Under the pieces are notes generated by a model that saw only the letters and a program-made list of their open reading frames with translations, was not told where the DNA came from and did no database searches. 64,000 nucleotides of DNA from Brassica napus (taxonomy: Eukaryota > Streptophyta > Magnoliopsida > Brassicales > Brassicaceae): contig NC_063448.1 in NCBI RefSeq assembly GCF_020379485.1, positions 51,345,218 through 51,409,217 on the forward strand, given 5' to 3'. Positions 22,640 to 35,000 of the stretch are shown here, piece after piece; the first letter of the stretch is position 1; each line of letters starts with the position of its first letter. Made by a program: the position numbers and the translations under genes.

Positions 22640-24700
22640 TCCAGTGAATTTTATTTATTAATCTAAAATTGTTTCTTTTGTTTGTTTTTAAATCTCACGT
22701 TGTTTGGCTTCGATCAAACAACAGTAAGTTTTAGAGATTTTAGAAAGTGAGTGGCTTTAGAAAGTTTTAGAGATTATAATTAAGAGAGTAAGAATAAGAT
22801 TGGTAGGTATTAATTAACTTCAAATTGCAGTTAAAATTTGATTACGTTTTGCTACGCCGAAATATTAATATACAGAAGGGCTTTTTCTTTCAAACACAAT
22901 TGTGGAGAACTCAACAAATGATAGCCTAATTTATATATGGAGGAAGCTGTTAAGCTCCACGCTGTTGGTGAAGATTTCCTTAATCTGATGAACTTCAAAG
23001 CTACTCCAGCGATGTTTGATCTTTGTATCACAAATTCACTATGATTATTTTCACCTAGATTTATGCAAAAATGACCTAGGACGAACCCTGATGCAAGGGA
23101 TATCACTTATGCTGTCCATTGGTGGAAAATAAATTCATTTCTGTGAAATTATTGCCTGTGTGACTGTGTCAAGACGTCTCTAACCCAAGAAGAAGGTCTC
23201 AGCTATTGTATAAGAAACAAACACGAAGAGTTCACATGTTTGGTTATAACAGCTTAGAAGGGTATGAAGAATAACTAACGTTAGCCGAAAGTGGTGCCAG
23301 CTCGACCAGACGTAGCGATCTCATTTTGTAACGTGAACTGGCTATACCTTGTGTGTTATTTCATTTCTGCTTAACTACCACAAACGAGTGATCGAATTAA
23401 AAGGAGAGTGAAAAATGAGAGTTCCCCATTATCAAGTTAAGATTTAGACCTTTTACATCAACAATTACCAACAAGTTTTTGTTACATCTTTAGCAAAATA
23501 AAAAAAAAAGTGTTTGTTACATCCGCTAATCATTCATCGGTATCCCCTCCGTTACAATGCCTAAAAATATGCTATCTCCTAAAGGGCTTGTAGTAAACTT
23601 ATTCAAATTGTCGGTCTCTTCTCGCCGTGGATAGTTTCATCTCGCATGGGATCTCAAGAACTTTATGACAATCGATTATCTTCCCTTTCGTTCGATAGGC
23701 ACTCAAATTTGGGCACCAAGAAATCCTCAGCTAAGCATCATCATCAACCAGGCGTATAGAATATGTACGTACATCCTGCATCATCTCTGTATAACTTAAG
23801 CATCATTACAAATAATCAATATATCAATTATTGTTTGCTTCTTAAAAATATATATTAAGTTTGTGCTTAATTCTCTACATGCTTCACAAAACTGTTTGAC
23901 TTCACTGTGATAGTTCCTACGTCCTCGGTTTTCTCGTCCACCATCCGTAGATTGCAAGTGAATCTTCCTATTTTTTGCTGATGGCCTAACCGATATTTCT
24001 CTAATATTCTTTTTCCAGAAGATGTCATAATATCCATCAATTTCACTTCTTTGCTTGAATCTATTAGAACTTCTTCTTCTCCTTCCAAAGAGATTAATGA
24101 AGCAAATTTGTTAGGAGATGTTTTGATGCGTGGAGCCGAAGCTAAGGAATTGCTGGTCTCGTTAGCCACGACCACAATGCTACCATTAGAGGAGTTTCAG
24201 AAAGCTTAATGGTAACAAAATGAGATTCATTGACAGATTGCAAGTAGTGTTTAATCTAGCGTCTAAGCTGACCACATTTTTTATATTTGAAAGTCAACCA
24301 AACATTTTTTTTTTTGGTAAAAAATGTTAAGAAAGTCAACCAAACATGTCAACATCAACTATAGAATTAATTCGTTTTCATCATCTGCAATGATTCTTAA
24401 AGGAAAAGCTTTACTCAATGAGGTCTAATCTGGGTTTATGAGGTTTGAACCCAATTCTTTCCCCCACAACTTGTTAAAGACCGCATAAATCAGACCACAA
24501 TAAGAGAGACAACTATCTATAAAAGTGATCTAATACTTTTTTTTTGTTTTCTGATGCTTACGTGATAGGGATTGTTACCTTAGGAATTGTCTTGTTAAAT
24601 TCCTAATGTTATCTTGTTAAATTTTATTAATTTTATTTGCATGTTCTTGGGTTCTCTTTCATGGTATTAAAGAATAATAATGTTTTCTGTCAAAAATCTT
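22640..24700 (-). repeat. Duplicated LINE-like segment, copy B (uninterrupted)
   Basis: This is the paralogue of copy A (6690-7856, 16917-17850, 20220-20540, 21510-21840), lacking the hAT, CACTA, Helitron and LINE insertions. It serves as the empty-site reference for the CACTA and hAT elements. The coding remnants read on the minus strand. A stretch at 23150-23500 has no clear counterpart in copy A. Confidence 0.7.
23867..24175 (-). pseudogene. LINE ORF1 C-terminal fragment, copy B
   Basis: The 102-codon frame contains SPNKFASLISLEGEEE, typical of the linker after the zinc knuckle in DUF4283-type LINE ORF1 proteins. The zinc-knuckle DNA just upstream on the minus strand (about 24230-24300) is still recognisable by similarity to 20440-20510 but is frameshifted. 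The function is therefore lost. Confidence 0.55.
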
Positions 24701-25150
24701 TTTACCGTCTCTCATAACCGTGGTTTTCTTTCCAGAACTTTTATCTTCTCTATATTGATTTGTATTTGTGCAAGTTAGAAAGGGAAAATGACAAATATCA
24801 AAATACTACAGTCCTCTTATCATTTCAATTTTAGATTATCAAATGCTACAGAAAACCGTCACATTTCAATGTTCTACTTATTCTATCGTACGAGATCATG
24901 CATGTCTTTTTAAGAGAAAGTAATAGCAAATTTCATTAACATGTACAATATTATACATATTACAAAAATGGGTTATTTGTGAAATAACCAAATAGAAAAG
25001 GTAATTAGATTTTTAGTGAGAGGTTAGAGAGATATAGGAATAGGAATGAGGAGAGAGGGTGTGTCTTTTAGTTAGATAGTGAATTTGAAGTTTTTAATGT
25101 ATATTGGACAAAATTTCCCTTAGAAAAACACACAACAAAGGTTCAATATA
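24701..25150. other. AT-rich spacer, no gene seen
   Basis: It contains a purine-rich stretch (25010-25070). At 25129-25157 there is a 28-bp string that recurs almost exactly at 26286-26315 on the other side of the LINE tail (see findings). Confidence 0.5.
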
Positions 25151-26210
25151 GAAAACAAAAACTGACAAGCCCGGTATCACAATTTTGGTGGAGTGCAGGG
25201 GGAAGTACAAGAGGCATGCATTGAAAATCATGGGACAAGGTATATGTAGATAAGGAGGAAGGAGGTTTGGGGTAAACAGTTATGGCGTCTAATAGAGAAG
25301 AATTTAGTGACAGGGTGTATAGCAGTGCGGAAGAATTTACAAGCAAGAGGGATTCAAGGGGATATTTGTTGTGCAAGATGTGGAGCTCCTGAGGAATCAG
25401 TAAATCATGTGTTCTTTGAATGTCCTCCAGCTCTTTAGGTTTGGACTCTTTCGAAGATACCATCAAATCCAGCTATTTTTCCAACAATTTCCTTCTTCAC
25501 AAACATGAATCATCTATTCTGGAGATTTTTACCACAGATGGAGGATCACCAGTTTGCATGGATACTATGGTACATCTGGAAAGTTAGGAATAATAAAGTT
25601 TTCAGTAATTTAGATATGGACCCTATGGATACCCTTAAATTGGCTGAAACAGAATCAACATTGTGGGCTGAGGCACAAGTTGTGAATGACCAGAGGACGC
25701 CACCACCAATAATAGATACGATATTGTCGTCGATCCCAGGACGATGGTGTTTTACAGATGGCTGGTGGAAAGAGGGCGTTATTTTTTCAGGACAAGATTG
25801 GCTCAGTACTTTGGAAGGTTTCGATGGATTGTTAGGGGCGAGGAATGTCCGGGCTAGTCTTTCGCCTCTTCATGCGGAGATGGAAGCGCTACTATGGGCA
25901 ATGGAATGCATGAGGAATTTACGTCAATTTCAGGTCACGTTTGCAACAGATTGTTCTCAATTGGTGAAGATGGTTTCGGAACCAGAGGAATTGCCAGCTT
26001 TTGCAAATTATTTGGAAAATATCAAGATCCTGAGAGAGAGTTTCACCCGATCAGAGCTTATCTATGTACCACGAACGCAAAATTCAAAGGTGGATAGTCT
26101 AGCACGCAGTGCTAGAAAGAAATCGTCTTTCGTCGTTCACATGGATGCAGATCACCCGGTTTAGTTTACAGAGTCAGTATGAATATGTATTGTTGATGAC
26201 AAAAAAAAAA
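25151..26210 (+). mobile_element. 5'-truncated LINE tail: zf-RVT plus RNase H (RVT_3), poly(A)
   Basis: One frame reads NLQARGIQGDICCARCGAPE and ESVNHVFFECPPAL, the C..C..H..C zf-RVT domain downstream of plant LINE reverse transcriptases. Then TAG (25436-25438) interrupts the same frame, which continues VWTLSKIPSN, FAWILWYIWKVRNNKVFS and an RNase H domain: WCFTDGWWKEG (first acidic residue), SPLHAEMEALLWAMECM (second), VTFATDCSQLVKMV (third) and YVPRTQNSKVDSLARSARK. The stop is TAG at 26162-26164. A poly(A) tail (10 A) ends at 26210. The flanks share TTCAATATA (25142-25150; 26212-26220), a possible target duplication. Confidence 0.8.
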
Positions 26211-26369
26211 ATTCAATATATATGGCTGAAAACACCAGGATTTCATCCAACATTTGTAAAAATTCAATGTATATCTGCTTTATGAAGCACACAACAAAGG
26301 TTCAATATAGAAAAACAAAAACAAAATTTTTGCTTCTTTATTTTATCTTCAATTATTAAAGCAATATAA

Positions 26370-29275
26370 TTAATGATATACTAAAATATGTTCTTCATAG
26401 CGAATCTCCAGGGTTTCATCCAACATTTGTAATGATTTAATTTTACACTTTTTTGCACATATGGCTGAAAACACCAGGATTCTCTTTAGCTTCTTTCCAT
26501 ATCTTTTGAACAGTTCGAATATGAAATGAAAACATTTCCGATACCTCTTTTGTGGCATTCCTTCGCAGTTTTCCGTATGAACTCCTTTCCCACAAAGCAT
26601 AGAAAATTAACTCTTTTTGACGAATAGTCAATTTCTTTTTCCTCTTACGGAGGCCACTAACATTTTCAGCTTCCATTGGCGCTGGTACAAAATAGTTAAA
26701 CCCAAATTTAAATATGACTTTCTACTATAACAATCCAACTCATTATAGTGTCCACGTTCCTACTAGTGTTTCAGGTAACGATCTAAAAATGGATGTATAC
26801 AATAGGTCTATTCATAAGTTTAATGAAACTATTTACGTAAATTTATTTGTTTGATTAAGATATTAGGTTAAAATACTGTAAAGGTAGATCTATAGATAAA
26901 CAATTTAGAATATGAAAATTTTCATTATGACATATTTAATTACATCATAGATTTTATTAAATAAATATTGTGATTTAGTTTACCTGGATCTTCAACCAAG
27001 TGATCAACATTTTGTTCAGGCTCTTCCATCGGTGGGCTTGAGTTCAAATCGATGACATTATCAGCTTCGACTGGCGCTGATTACAAAATAGTTAAACCCA
27101 GATTAAAAAATGAATTTCTAATATTACAATCCAACTCATTATAGTTCCAAGTTCCTACTAGTGTTCCATATGCAACGATCTAAAAAGGGTCATCAATAGA
27201 TGTATACAATATTCTTATATGCATGCTTTAATTCATTATTTCTATAAATGAAACAATTTACGTAAATTTATTTGTTTGAGATCTTAATTATGTTAAAGCA
27301 CTGGAAACGTATATCTATAGATAAATAATTTAGAATATGAAAAAATTGTCATTATAACATATTCCATCACATCTTAGATTCATTAAAAAATATTTTGATT
27401 TAGTTTACCTGGATCTTCAACCAAGTGATCAACATTTTGTTCAGGCTCTTCCATGGGTGGGCTTGAGTTCAAATCGATGACATAATCAGCTTCGACTGGC
27501 GCTTATACAAAATAGTTAAACCGGAATTAAAAAATGAATTTCTAATATTACAATCCAATTCATTATAGTTTCCATGTTCATATGAGTGTTCTATGCAACG
27601 CTCTAAAAAGGGTCAATAGATGTTTACAATATTCCTATATGGCTATATGCATGCTTTTATTCATTAGTTTTATAAATGAAACTATTTAAGTAAATTTATT
27701 TCTTTGAGATATTATGTTAAAGCACTGTAAACGTATATCTATAGATAAATAATTTAGAATATGAAAATTGTCATTATAACATATTTCATTACATCTTAGA
27801 TTTATTAAATAAATATTGTGATTTAGTTTACCTGGATCTTCAACCAAGTGATCAACATTTTGTTCAGGCTCTTCCATCGGTGGGCTTGAGTTCAAATCGA
27901 TGACATAATCAGCTTCGACTGGCGCTTATACAAAATAGTTAAACCGAAATTAAAAAATGAATTTCTAATATTACAATCCAACTCATTATAGTTTACATGT
28001 TCATATGAGTGTTCCATGCAGCGATCTAAAAAGGGTCAATAGATGTTTACAATATTCCTATATGGCTATATGCATGCTTTTATTCATTAGTTTTATAAAT
28101 GAAACTATTTACATAAATTGATTTGTTTGATTAAGATATTAGGTTCAAGTACTGTAAACGTATATCTGTAGATTAATAATTTAGAATATGAAAATTGTCA
28201 TTATAGCACATTTCATTACATCTTATATTTATTAAATAAATATTGTGATTTAGTTTACCTGGAACTTCAACCAAGTGATTAACATTTTGTTCAGGGTCTT
28301 CCATGGGTGGGCTTGAGTTCAAATTGATGACATAATCAGCTTCGACTGGCGTTGATATAAAATAGTTAAACCCAAATTAAAAAAAATGAATTTCTACTAC
28401 TACAATCCAACTGATTATAGTTTCCACGTTCCTACGAGTGTGCCATGCAGCGATCTAAAAAAGGTCAATAGATGTATATAATATTCTTATATGCATGCTT
28501 TAATTCATTAGTTTTATAAATGAAACTATTACGTAAATTTGTCTGTTTGATTAAGATATTAGGCTAAAGTACTGGAAACGTATATCTATAGATAAATAAT
28601 TTAGAATATGAAAACTGTCATTATGACATATTTAATTACATCTTATATTTATTAATAAATATTGTGATTTAGTTTACCTGGATCTTCAACCAAGTGATCA
28701 ACATTTTGTTCAGGCTCTTCCATGGGTGGGCTTGAGTTCAAATCAATGACATAATCAGCTTCGACTGGCGCTGATACAAAATAGTTAAACCCAAATTTTA
28801 AAAAAAAAATGAATTTCTAGTATTACAATCCAACTCATTATAGTTTCCACGTTCCAACGAGTGTGTCATGCAGCTATCTAAAAAAGGTCAAAAGATGTAT
28901 ATAATATTCTTATATGCATGCTTTAATTCATTAGTTTTATAAATGAAACTATTTACGTAAGTTTGTCTGCTTGGTTAAGATATTAGGCTAAAGTACTGGT
29001 CTACTGGAAACGTATATCTATAGATAAATAATTTAGAATATAAAAATTATCATTATGACATATTTAATTACATCTTATATTTATTAATAAATATTGTGAT
29101 TTAGTTTACCTAGATCTTCAACCAAGTGATCAACATTTTGTTCAGGCTCTTCCATGGATGGGCTTGAGTTCAAATCGATGCCAATGGAATGTTTTGAGGA
29201 TAATGCATTACTCGACATTGCAATGTTATTTAAATCAAGCCAATTATTTTTATTGTTTGGAGGTAAGATTACCAA
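26370..29275 (-). pseudogene. Mariner-like transposase gene, N-terminal part, with amplified exon
   Basis: The minus-strand HTH exon begins at 26681: APMEAENVSGLRKRKKKLT, then RQKELIFYALWERS, YGKLRRNATKEVSEMFSFHI and RTVQKIWKEAK. This is the DUF7769-type helix-turn-helix at the start of plant Tc1/mariner transposases. It ends at a stop at 26443-26445, with no DD39D catalytic domain in any frame nearby. The 5' exon starts at ATG 29275 (MVILPPNNKNNWLDLNN) with donor at 29109. Between them are five 93-bp exon copies. Phases match throughout (G|CG codon at every junction), so the joined reading frame would be open into the HTH domain. Catalytic loss makes it a pseudogene. Confidence 0.75.
26984..29200 (-). 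repeat. Five tandem 93-bp exon copies on a ~425-bp repeat, plus a related sixth in exon 1
   Basis: Exon copies lie at 26984-27076, 27409-27501, 27832-27924, 28259-28351 and 28678-28770. A related 3' part of exon 1 lies at 29110-29200. Spacings are 425, 423, 427, 419 and 432. Each copy encodes APVEAD..I, then DLNSSPPMEEPEQNVDHLVE, then DPG. Flanking introns are repeated too (e.g. 'aaaatagttaaacc', 'tatatctatagataaataatttagaatatgaa'). Donor GTAAAC is kept in all; the acceptor AG is kept in four, but the copy at 28259-28351 has AA. Confidence 0.9.
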
Positions 29276-29548
29276 GCATGGAAGTTTACTCAGAATCCAT
29301 GTAGTATTTATATATATGAAGGTGAAACTTTTGACTCCCCTCTATTTTTTTCTAAATAAAGAATAGCATAGAAAAATATTTAAAATATTTCCTACATTGT
29401 GTCTTCAACGACATTTAATTCCAAAGACCAAGACATGAAACATTTATGACTCTATAGTCAATGATAGAAACGAGCAACCATTTATCTGAGGAACACATTA
29501 ATTTTCTTTTTCGGTCAATTTTTTCATGACAGTAATTAAATTCTTACT

Positions 29549-30414
29549 GCGGTCAAAGAAAGTGAAACCTAACCACCAGTTTAAGTGTGTAAAGGATTCT
29601 CTCATCACTTAGAGAGAGAAAGAGAGAACGCAGAGGGGTTCGGCGGTCGGCTGGCGCGTAAGCGTCCGTGCCGTCGCCAGGACCCGCCGTGGTTAAGACC
29701 GTAGTGTTTTGAGTAATTTCTCCGAGAGGTGGATGCTCTCACAGATCCGTCGGCGCCGGTCTTTTGTCTCTGTGGCGGGGAAGCTTCCTCAGTTCCGTCG
29801 TCATCGGCTCTAGTGTCCGGGGGGATGAGGGCTCCTACAGCCTTGCGTCGCCGGATTTTGGTCCCTACTCTTTAGGGTTCAGTTTTTATCTCAGTTGTCT
29901 GTTTCTTTCTGTTTTTTGTATTTCGTTTCGGTTTGAGTGTGTTTGTCGGGCGAGAGTGAAGTGCTCCGGCGGAAAGGGTGTTGGTGTATGCGATGCTTTC
30001 TTTTGGGGATTGCAGTTTAAGGTGGTGGATGAGATCTCGCTACGGCGATCGATTCTCTCCAGTTTCTAGAGTCCCAAAGATGGTCTGAGGTGAAGGTTTG
30101 ACGGAACGATGGAGTTCCGGTCTGGCTTGGGTGATCCGATGGTGGGATCTCCGGCGACGACGAGAAGCGGTGGTGACGCGAAGATCTCGCGACGTGTGTA
30201 CCCTTGACGGCGAGGATTGCAACATGTGTCCAAGCAGCAAAAAGACGGATTTGCGAGGCGGCCGTGCCCATCTCGTTTGGTCTCTAGGGTTTCTATCAAG
30301 TTGGACCGTATGTTTAGGCCCAATTGAGGAATTAGGTTTGTTGGGCACTAGGTTTGTATTGGGCTTGACCCATCTCTTTTAATATTAAAATCCTTTAGAC
30401 GGAAAAAAAAAATA
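29549..30414 (+). mobile_element. Poly(A) retroposon, 866 bp, with 11-bp target duplication
   Basis: The segment is GC-rich compared with its flanks, ends in GACGG followed by a tail of A (30403-30413), and is flanked by identical AAATTCTTACT at 29538-29548 and 30415-30425. It therefore arrived by target-primed reverse transcription. It has no RT domain. Open frames of 101 and 94 codons (29764-30069, 30098-30382) match nothing I recognise. It may be an internally deleted LINE (5' UTR joined to 3' end) or a retroposed non-coding transcript. Confidence 0.8.
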
Positions 30415-32053
30415 AAATTCTTACTATTATACGATTCAACTGAAATTTAGTTAATAGTTTAATGAAGGGTAAACAGAAGAAGAGATGATAAACATGGATA
30501 GGATTCATACTACATTAAAAGTATTAATGACTGCTGAGTATTTCATTTAGTTGTTTTAGTGATATAGATAAATGAATAATAAATTTTTTAAATATTGTTT
30601 ATTGTAGATAACACTTTTATAGTAAAAAAATACTATCATTTTACATTTTTAAATGCTATCATTGAAACCTAGCTAGTACTGTCTTCATTATTCAAAATTA
30701 ACTTAAAATGGCATATTGATAAATGTAGAGTAATATATGGATATTTAACTTTTTAGCATCACCCATCTTTGATACCATATTTTCACTATATCTTCTTGAA
30801 TCTTATTTTATACGTTTAACATATCAAATATTTCTTGATATGTCATTGAGCTTGACCATCTTTAATTTTAGAACTTGACGATACATGTCGCTTATATGTT
30901 GGTTATAAGCTCACGAGATTAATACGAATGTTTGGAAACTTAAATGTTGCCATCATAGTTTAGTTTATATAAAATGCTAACAATTTAAATGAATAAGATG
31001 AAAATAACATTTTTACAGGGAAAGCACGTTAACATTTATATGAAGTATAATTAAGTTCACTAATTTCTTTTAAAATTTTGTTTTTTCATTGTATGTTTTA
31101 TGGTTACTTTACTTTTAACATTGTATATTCACTATTTTTTTTTAAAAAAAACTTATCCTATTTTTGAAACTTTAATCTATTTATCAAAATTGTAATTTGA
31201 TATTTCAAAAGTATAAAATAATCAGATAACTTTATTCCTAAATAGCATCTTGATGCTCATTATTTTTGCATATCATATTAATCAACAAAACTATATGGGC
31301 AACAAACCCCTAAATATACACTTGTGTCTTTTTTTTCTTAACATAATAACTTTATTGATATCAGATCAACGTAACATATTACATGAAACATGCGTTACAT
31401 CAAACATGTTATTAAGAAGAATTTTTAACCGAGACAACAGTAATACGATGCTTCCTACCGCATTAGTATGACATACTGATTCGCTAACTTTCCTCCACTT
31501 CATTCTAGGTATTTTATGATCTTTCTTGTGGTTTTCAATTCTTGTGAGTAAATCTCGTTTTTTTCTAAAAAGATCATTGGATGCGATCCATCAGTTACAT
31601 CGCAATCCGTTCCAAACACTTTCGCTGCATGAGACATGCTTTGTTATAAATATCCATTACATTGAAATTATTTTGCTTTGGAACCGATAAATTAAAGCCA
31701 TAGCAACATCTGACGCCGTATTGCTTTAGAATCTTCGCTCTCTAATAAAATCAGTGATGTCTTAGTGCTGTCTTCGTGTGTCTTAAAATAAGTCTAATCG
31801 AAAAGACATTCTTTGAGACAGTTGGTTATAGACTTATATAAAGACTGTATACTTGTGTATAGTTTGTGTGATGATCTATGTCTGTCCAAGTAAATATTTA
31901 AATACAACCAATCATGCTTTCGCGGGAACTAGCAAAACAATATGTTGTCACCATTTCTATTGACACCCAATTAAATGATCATACAACAGTGGATAGCTTC
32001 ATGTAAATTCGTTGGATGTCTTCGTTTTACACAGATTCACTTGTTTTCTTGTT
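30415..32053. other. AT-rich intergenic DNA between retroposon and ANT1 3' end
   Basis: No gene was recognised. The stretch 31500-31760 has somewhat higher GC but no open frame with family features. The last few hundred bases before 32054 should include the ANT1 3' UTR. Confidence 0.5.
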
Positions 32054-35000
32054 TTACAATCCAGCGACGGTGTTGTATGTACCATAGACAGCAAAGAGCA
32101 ACCCGCAAATCACGATGAACACATCAACAGATTTGTTCCATAGATTTAGCGATGGACCGAGCAGCGTGAGGTGATAGGAAGCAGGTAACACAAATGAAAT
32201 GAGTGCACACACTGTACTTCCAACCAGAGATGCAAATGTACCAAACCCCGGGACTAGGGACGCGATTCCTGCGAGTCCTACCACCAAAAGCATCCTCGTG
32301 GTGAAGATTACATATTTGGAGACTGAACTTGTCTCGTGATGATGATGATGACGACGATGCTTTTGAAGGCACTCGATCCTTTTCAGTTTCTGCTCTATGA
32401 TCTCGTTAAGCGGATGTACCATGATCGGGAATGTAAACGTCAATCCCACACATAAGCCAATCTGTTCAAACCCAAAAAGGCATTTATTACTCCCTCAATA
32501 TACATGATTTTAGTTGTTTCATAATATAAGATATTTTGACATATCTAGGTAACTTTATCTTTTTTAAAAGCTATATAACTAATTATATTTGTAATATTCT
32601 CATTTATAACTAAATAAATTATATTGAATTATATTTTTATTTTTAAGATTCTCATTTATAACTAAATAAATTATATTGAATTATATTTTTGTGTTACTTT
32701 TAGATTTCTTAATATATATATGCATTGGTCTAAAACATCTTCTAATATGAAATATAAAGAGTAAAAGGTAAGATTCTTAACTGTTCAAGTAGCACTCTTA
32801 ACCAAGACAGAGCATACGACGACAACCATAATGATGATATACGAGAAATATAGTCTATACAAAGCATCAAAAACATTTGGAATGGCATAGTTTTTACCTG
32901 CACTGCGATGGCAGACCAATTATTTGGGAGGTTAAGCGTGATGATATCCTTAGTTTCATCTCCATAAGCCATATAACCACAAAACCCAAACAACACGTAG
33001 ACAAACGTAATCCCAGCAAGCACTTTACCTAACAACTTAGGGAAAGATTCTCTCTCCCTCATAGACCCTTCAAGAGCCAGCGTCATTGCAAAACCTTCAA
33101 AACAAAACACAGCAACTCCTCCTGCGAACGGTAAACCACCAACGGTAGACGCAATAGCTGTTCTGTCACTAAACGAGAAGTCTCCACCAACCACCATCTC
33201 CACGTTTTCTTTCACGACGAAACACATGGCTATGATGTTGCATATATCGGCAAAGATGCTGAAAGGCGAGAGAGCTGATAAAGAAGTGATCCATGATAAT
33301 GCAACCTCGATTGGAACCAGAATCAAGATGAAAGAGACCATGGTTAATCCATATGAGCTGAATATGGATGAGAGGTTACGTCCTATGAACACTAGATACG
33401 CTACTGATCCACCGCATTGAGCAGTGAATATGAGGAACTCGGTCAGGTATCGACCTTTTGTTCCCATGCATTTGAATCCTAAGTCACCATACGTTTTTGA
33501 ATCTTCTTGTCCTTCTTCTGATTCTAGCTTATCTCTGCACTGAATCTGCAATACATATATCAAAAACATTAATCCAGAGTGTTTTAGTGAAGACTATACA
33601 AAAAACTGCATTTAATTTTTGTCTACAGTTCCAATTTTTTTTCAGCTTTAAAATTATCAATTTTATATTAATTTTAAAACAAAAAAAAAATAAAAATTAT
33701 AACTGAATATTTTTGTTTTTTTTTTTATTCTAGAAATACAACTCATACAATTACCACGTAGTTTCACCAACTAATAGAAATTAGTTATTTCATATTCAGT
33801 ATCTTTTAAAAAAAAGAAACAAAATATTGTCAATATATCATGATACTAAAATAAAAAAACATAAAAAAAAAATAAAAAATAGTACTTGTTGAAAAAAAAA
33901 GAATTTTTTTAAAAATATTTTCAACGCCGTTAGCAAAATACTAAACCCTAAACCCTAAATCCTAAATTCTAAACCATAAACCCTTTGGTAAATCCTAAAC
34001 CCTTAGGTAAACAATAAACCTTGGACAAATCATAAATCTTAAATCAAAAACAATAAACGCTAAATCTTAAAAACACTAAACCCTAAATTCTAAACCCTAA
34101 ACCCTTTGGTAAACCCGAAACCCTTGGGTAAACCATAAACCTTGGATAAATCCTAAATCTTAAATCAAAAACAATAAACACTAAATGTTAAAAACACTAA
34201 ACCCTTAATCCTAACATTTAAACCCTTGGATTTAGTATTTTTAAGATTTAGTGTTTAGTGTTTTTGATTTTTTGATTTAGGATTTAGAATTTATTCAAGA
34301 GTTTATGGTTTATTCAAGAGTTTAGGATTTATAATTTAGGGTTTAGGGTTTACGATTTAGGGTTTAGTGTTTTGCTGATGGCGTTAAAAATATTTTTTTT
34401 AAGTTTTTTTTTTGCAACTAGTACTATTTTTTATTTATTTTACTTTATTATTTTAAAATTATGATATAAATTAACAATATTTTATTTCTTTTTTAAAAAA
34501 ATACTAAATATGAAATAACTAATTTATATTGGTTGGTGACCTACATGCCCAAGAATAACCCTAATTACAACTACAACAAAAAATGTTTTAAGCCGATTTA
34601 AGAAGATTTAAGCCGAAGCTCCATTGATTTTCAAGGGACAATACCAACGACTAACATGATTCCAGTTTTCTAGTAAACCTAATTTTATCTTCGTTTGGAA
34701 ATTTTCTAATGAACTTAATTCCATCTTCGTTTGGAAAATCAGTAATAACAATTAATACATGTAGAATGGATTTAGGTTTTGTCCCGAGTTCTTCTCTGCC
34801 ATCAGAGTACCACTGCTTGGTTTACACAAAAAAAAAAAAAAAAAGTTTAAACCCCATATATCTACAGAGTACCACTGCTAATGCATATAACATTTTCTTC
34901 GAAACGTTTGAAGGTTATATATCAATCTATATCTCAACCAATCATCTACAGTAAAACCTCTATAAATTAATAATGTTATGACTTTAAAATTTTATTAATT

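Noticed and set aside
25143..25466. Minus-strand 107-codon frame
   Set aside because: Antisense to the zf-RVT part of the LINE tail, which has clear domain motifs on the plus strand.
29764..30382. Open frames of 101 and 94 codons as a host gene
   Set aside because: They lie wholly inside the 866-bp poly(A) retroposon, show no domain and are explained by its high GC content.
33945..34365. Telomere-like AAACCCTAAA blocks as an internal telomere or fusion point
   Set aside because: The repeats are degenerate, face each other inside a foldback element and lie within an ANT1 intron; they are better explained as part of that element. The same holds for 11690-11960 in the CACTA spacer.
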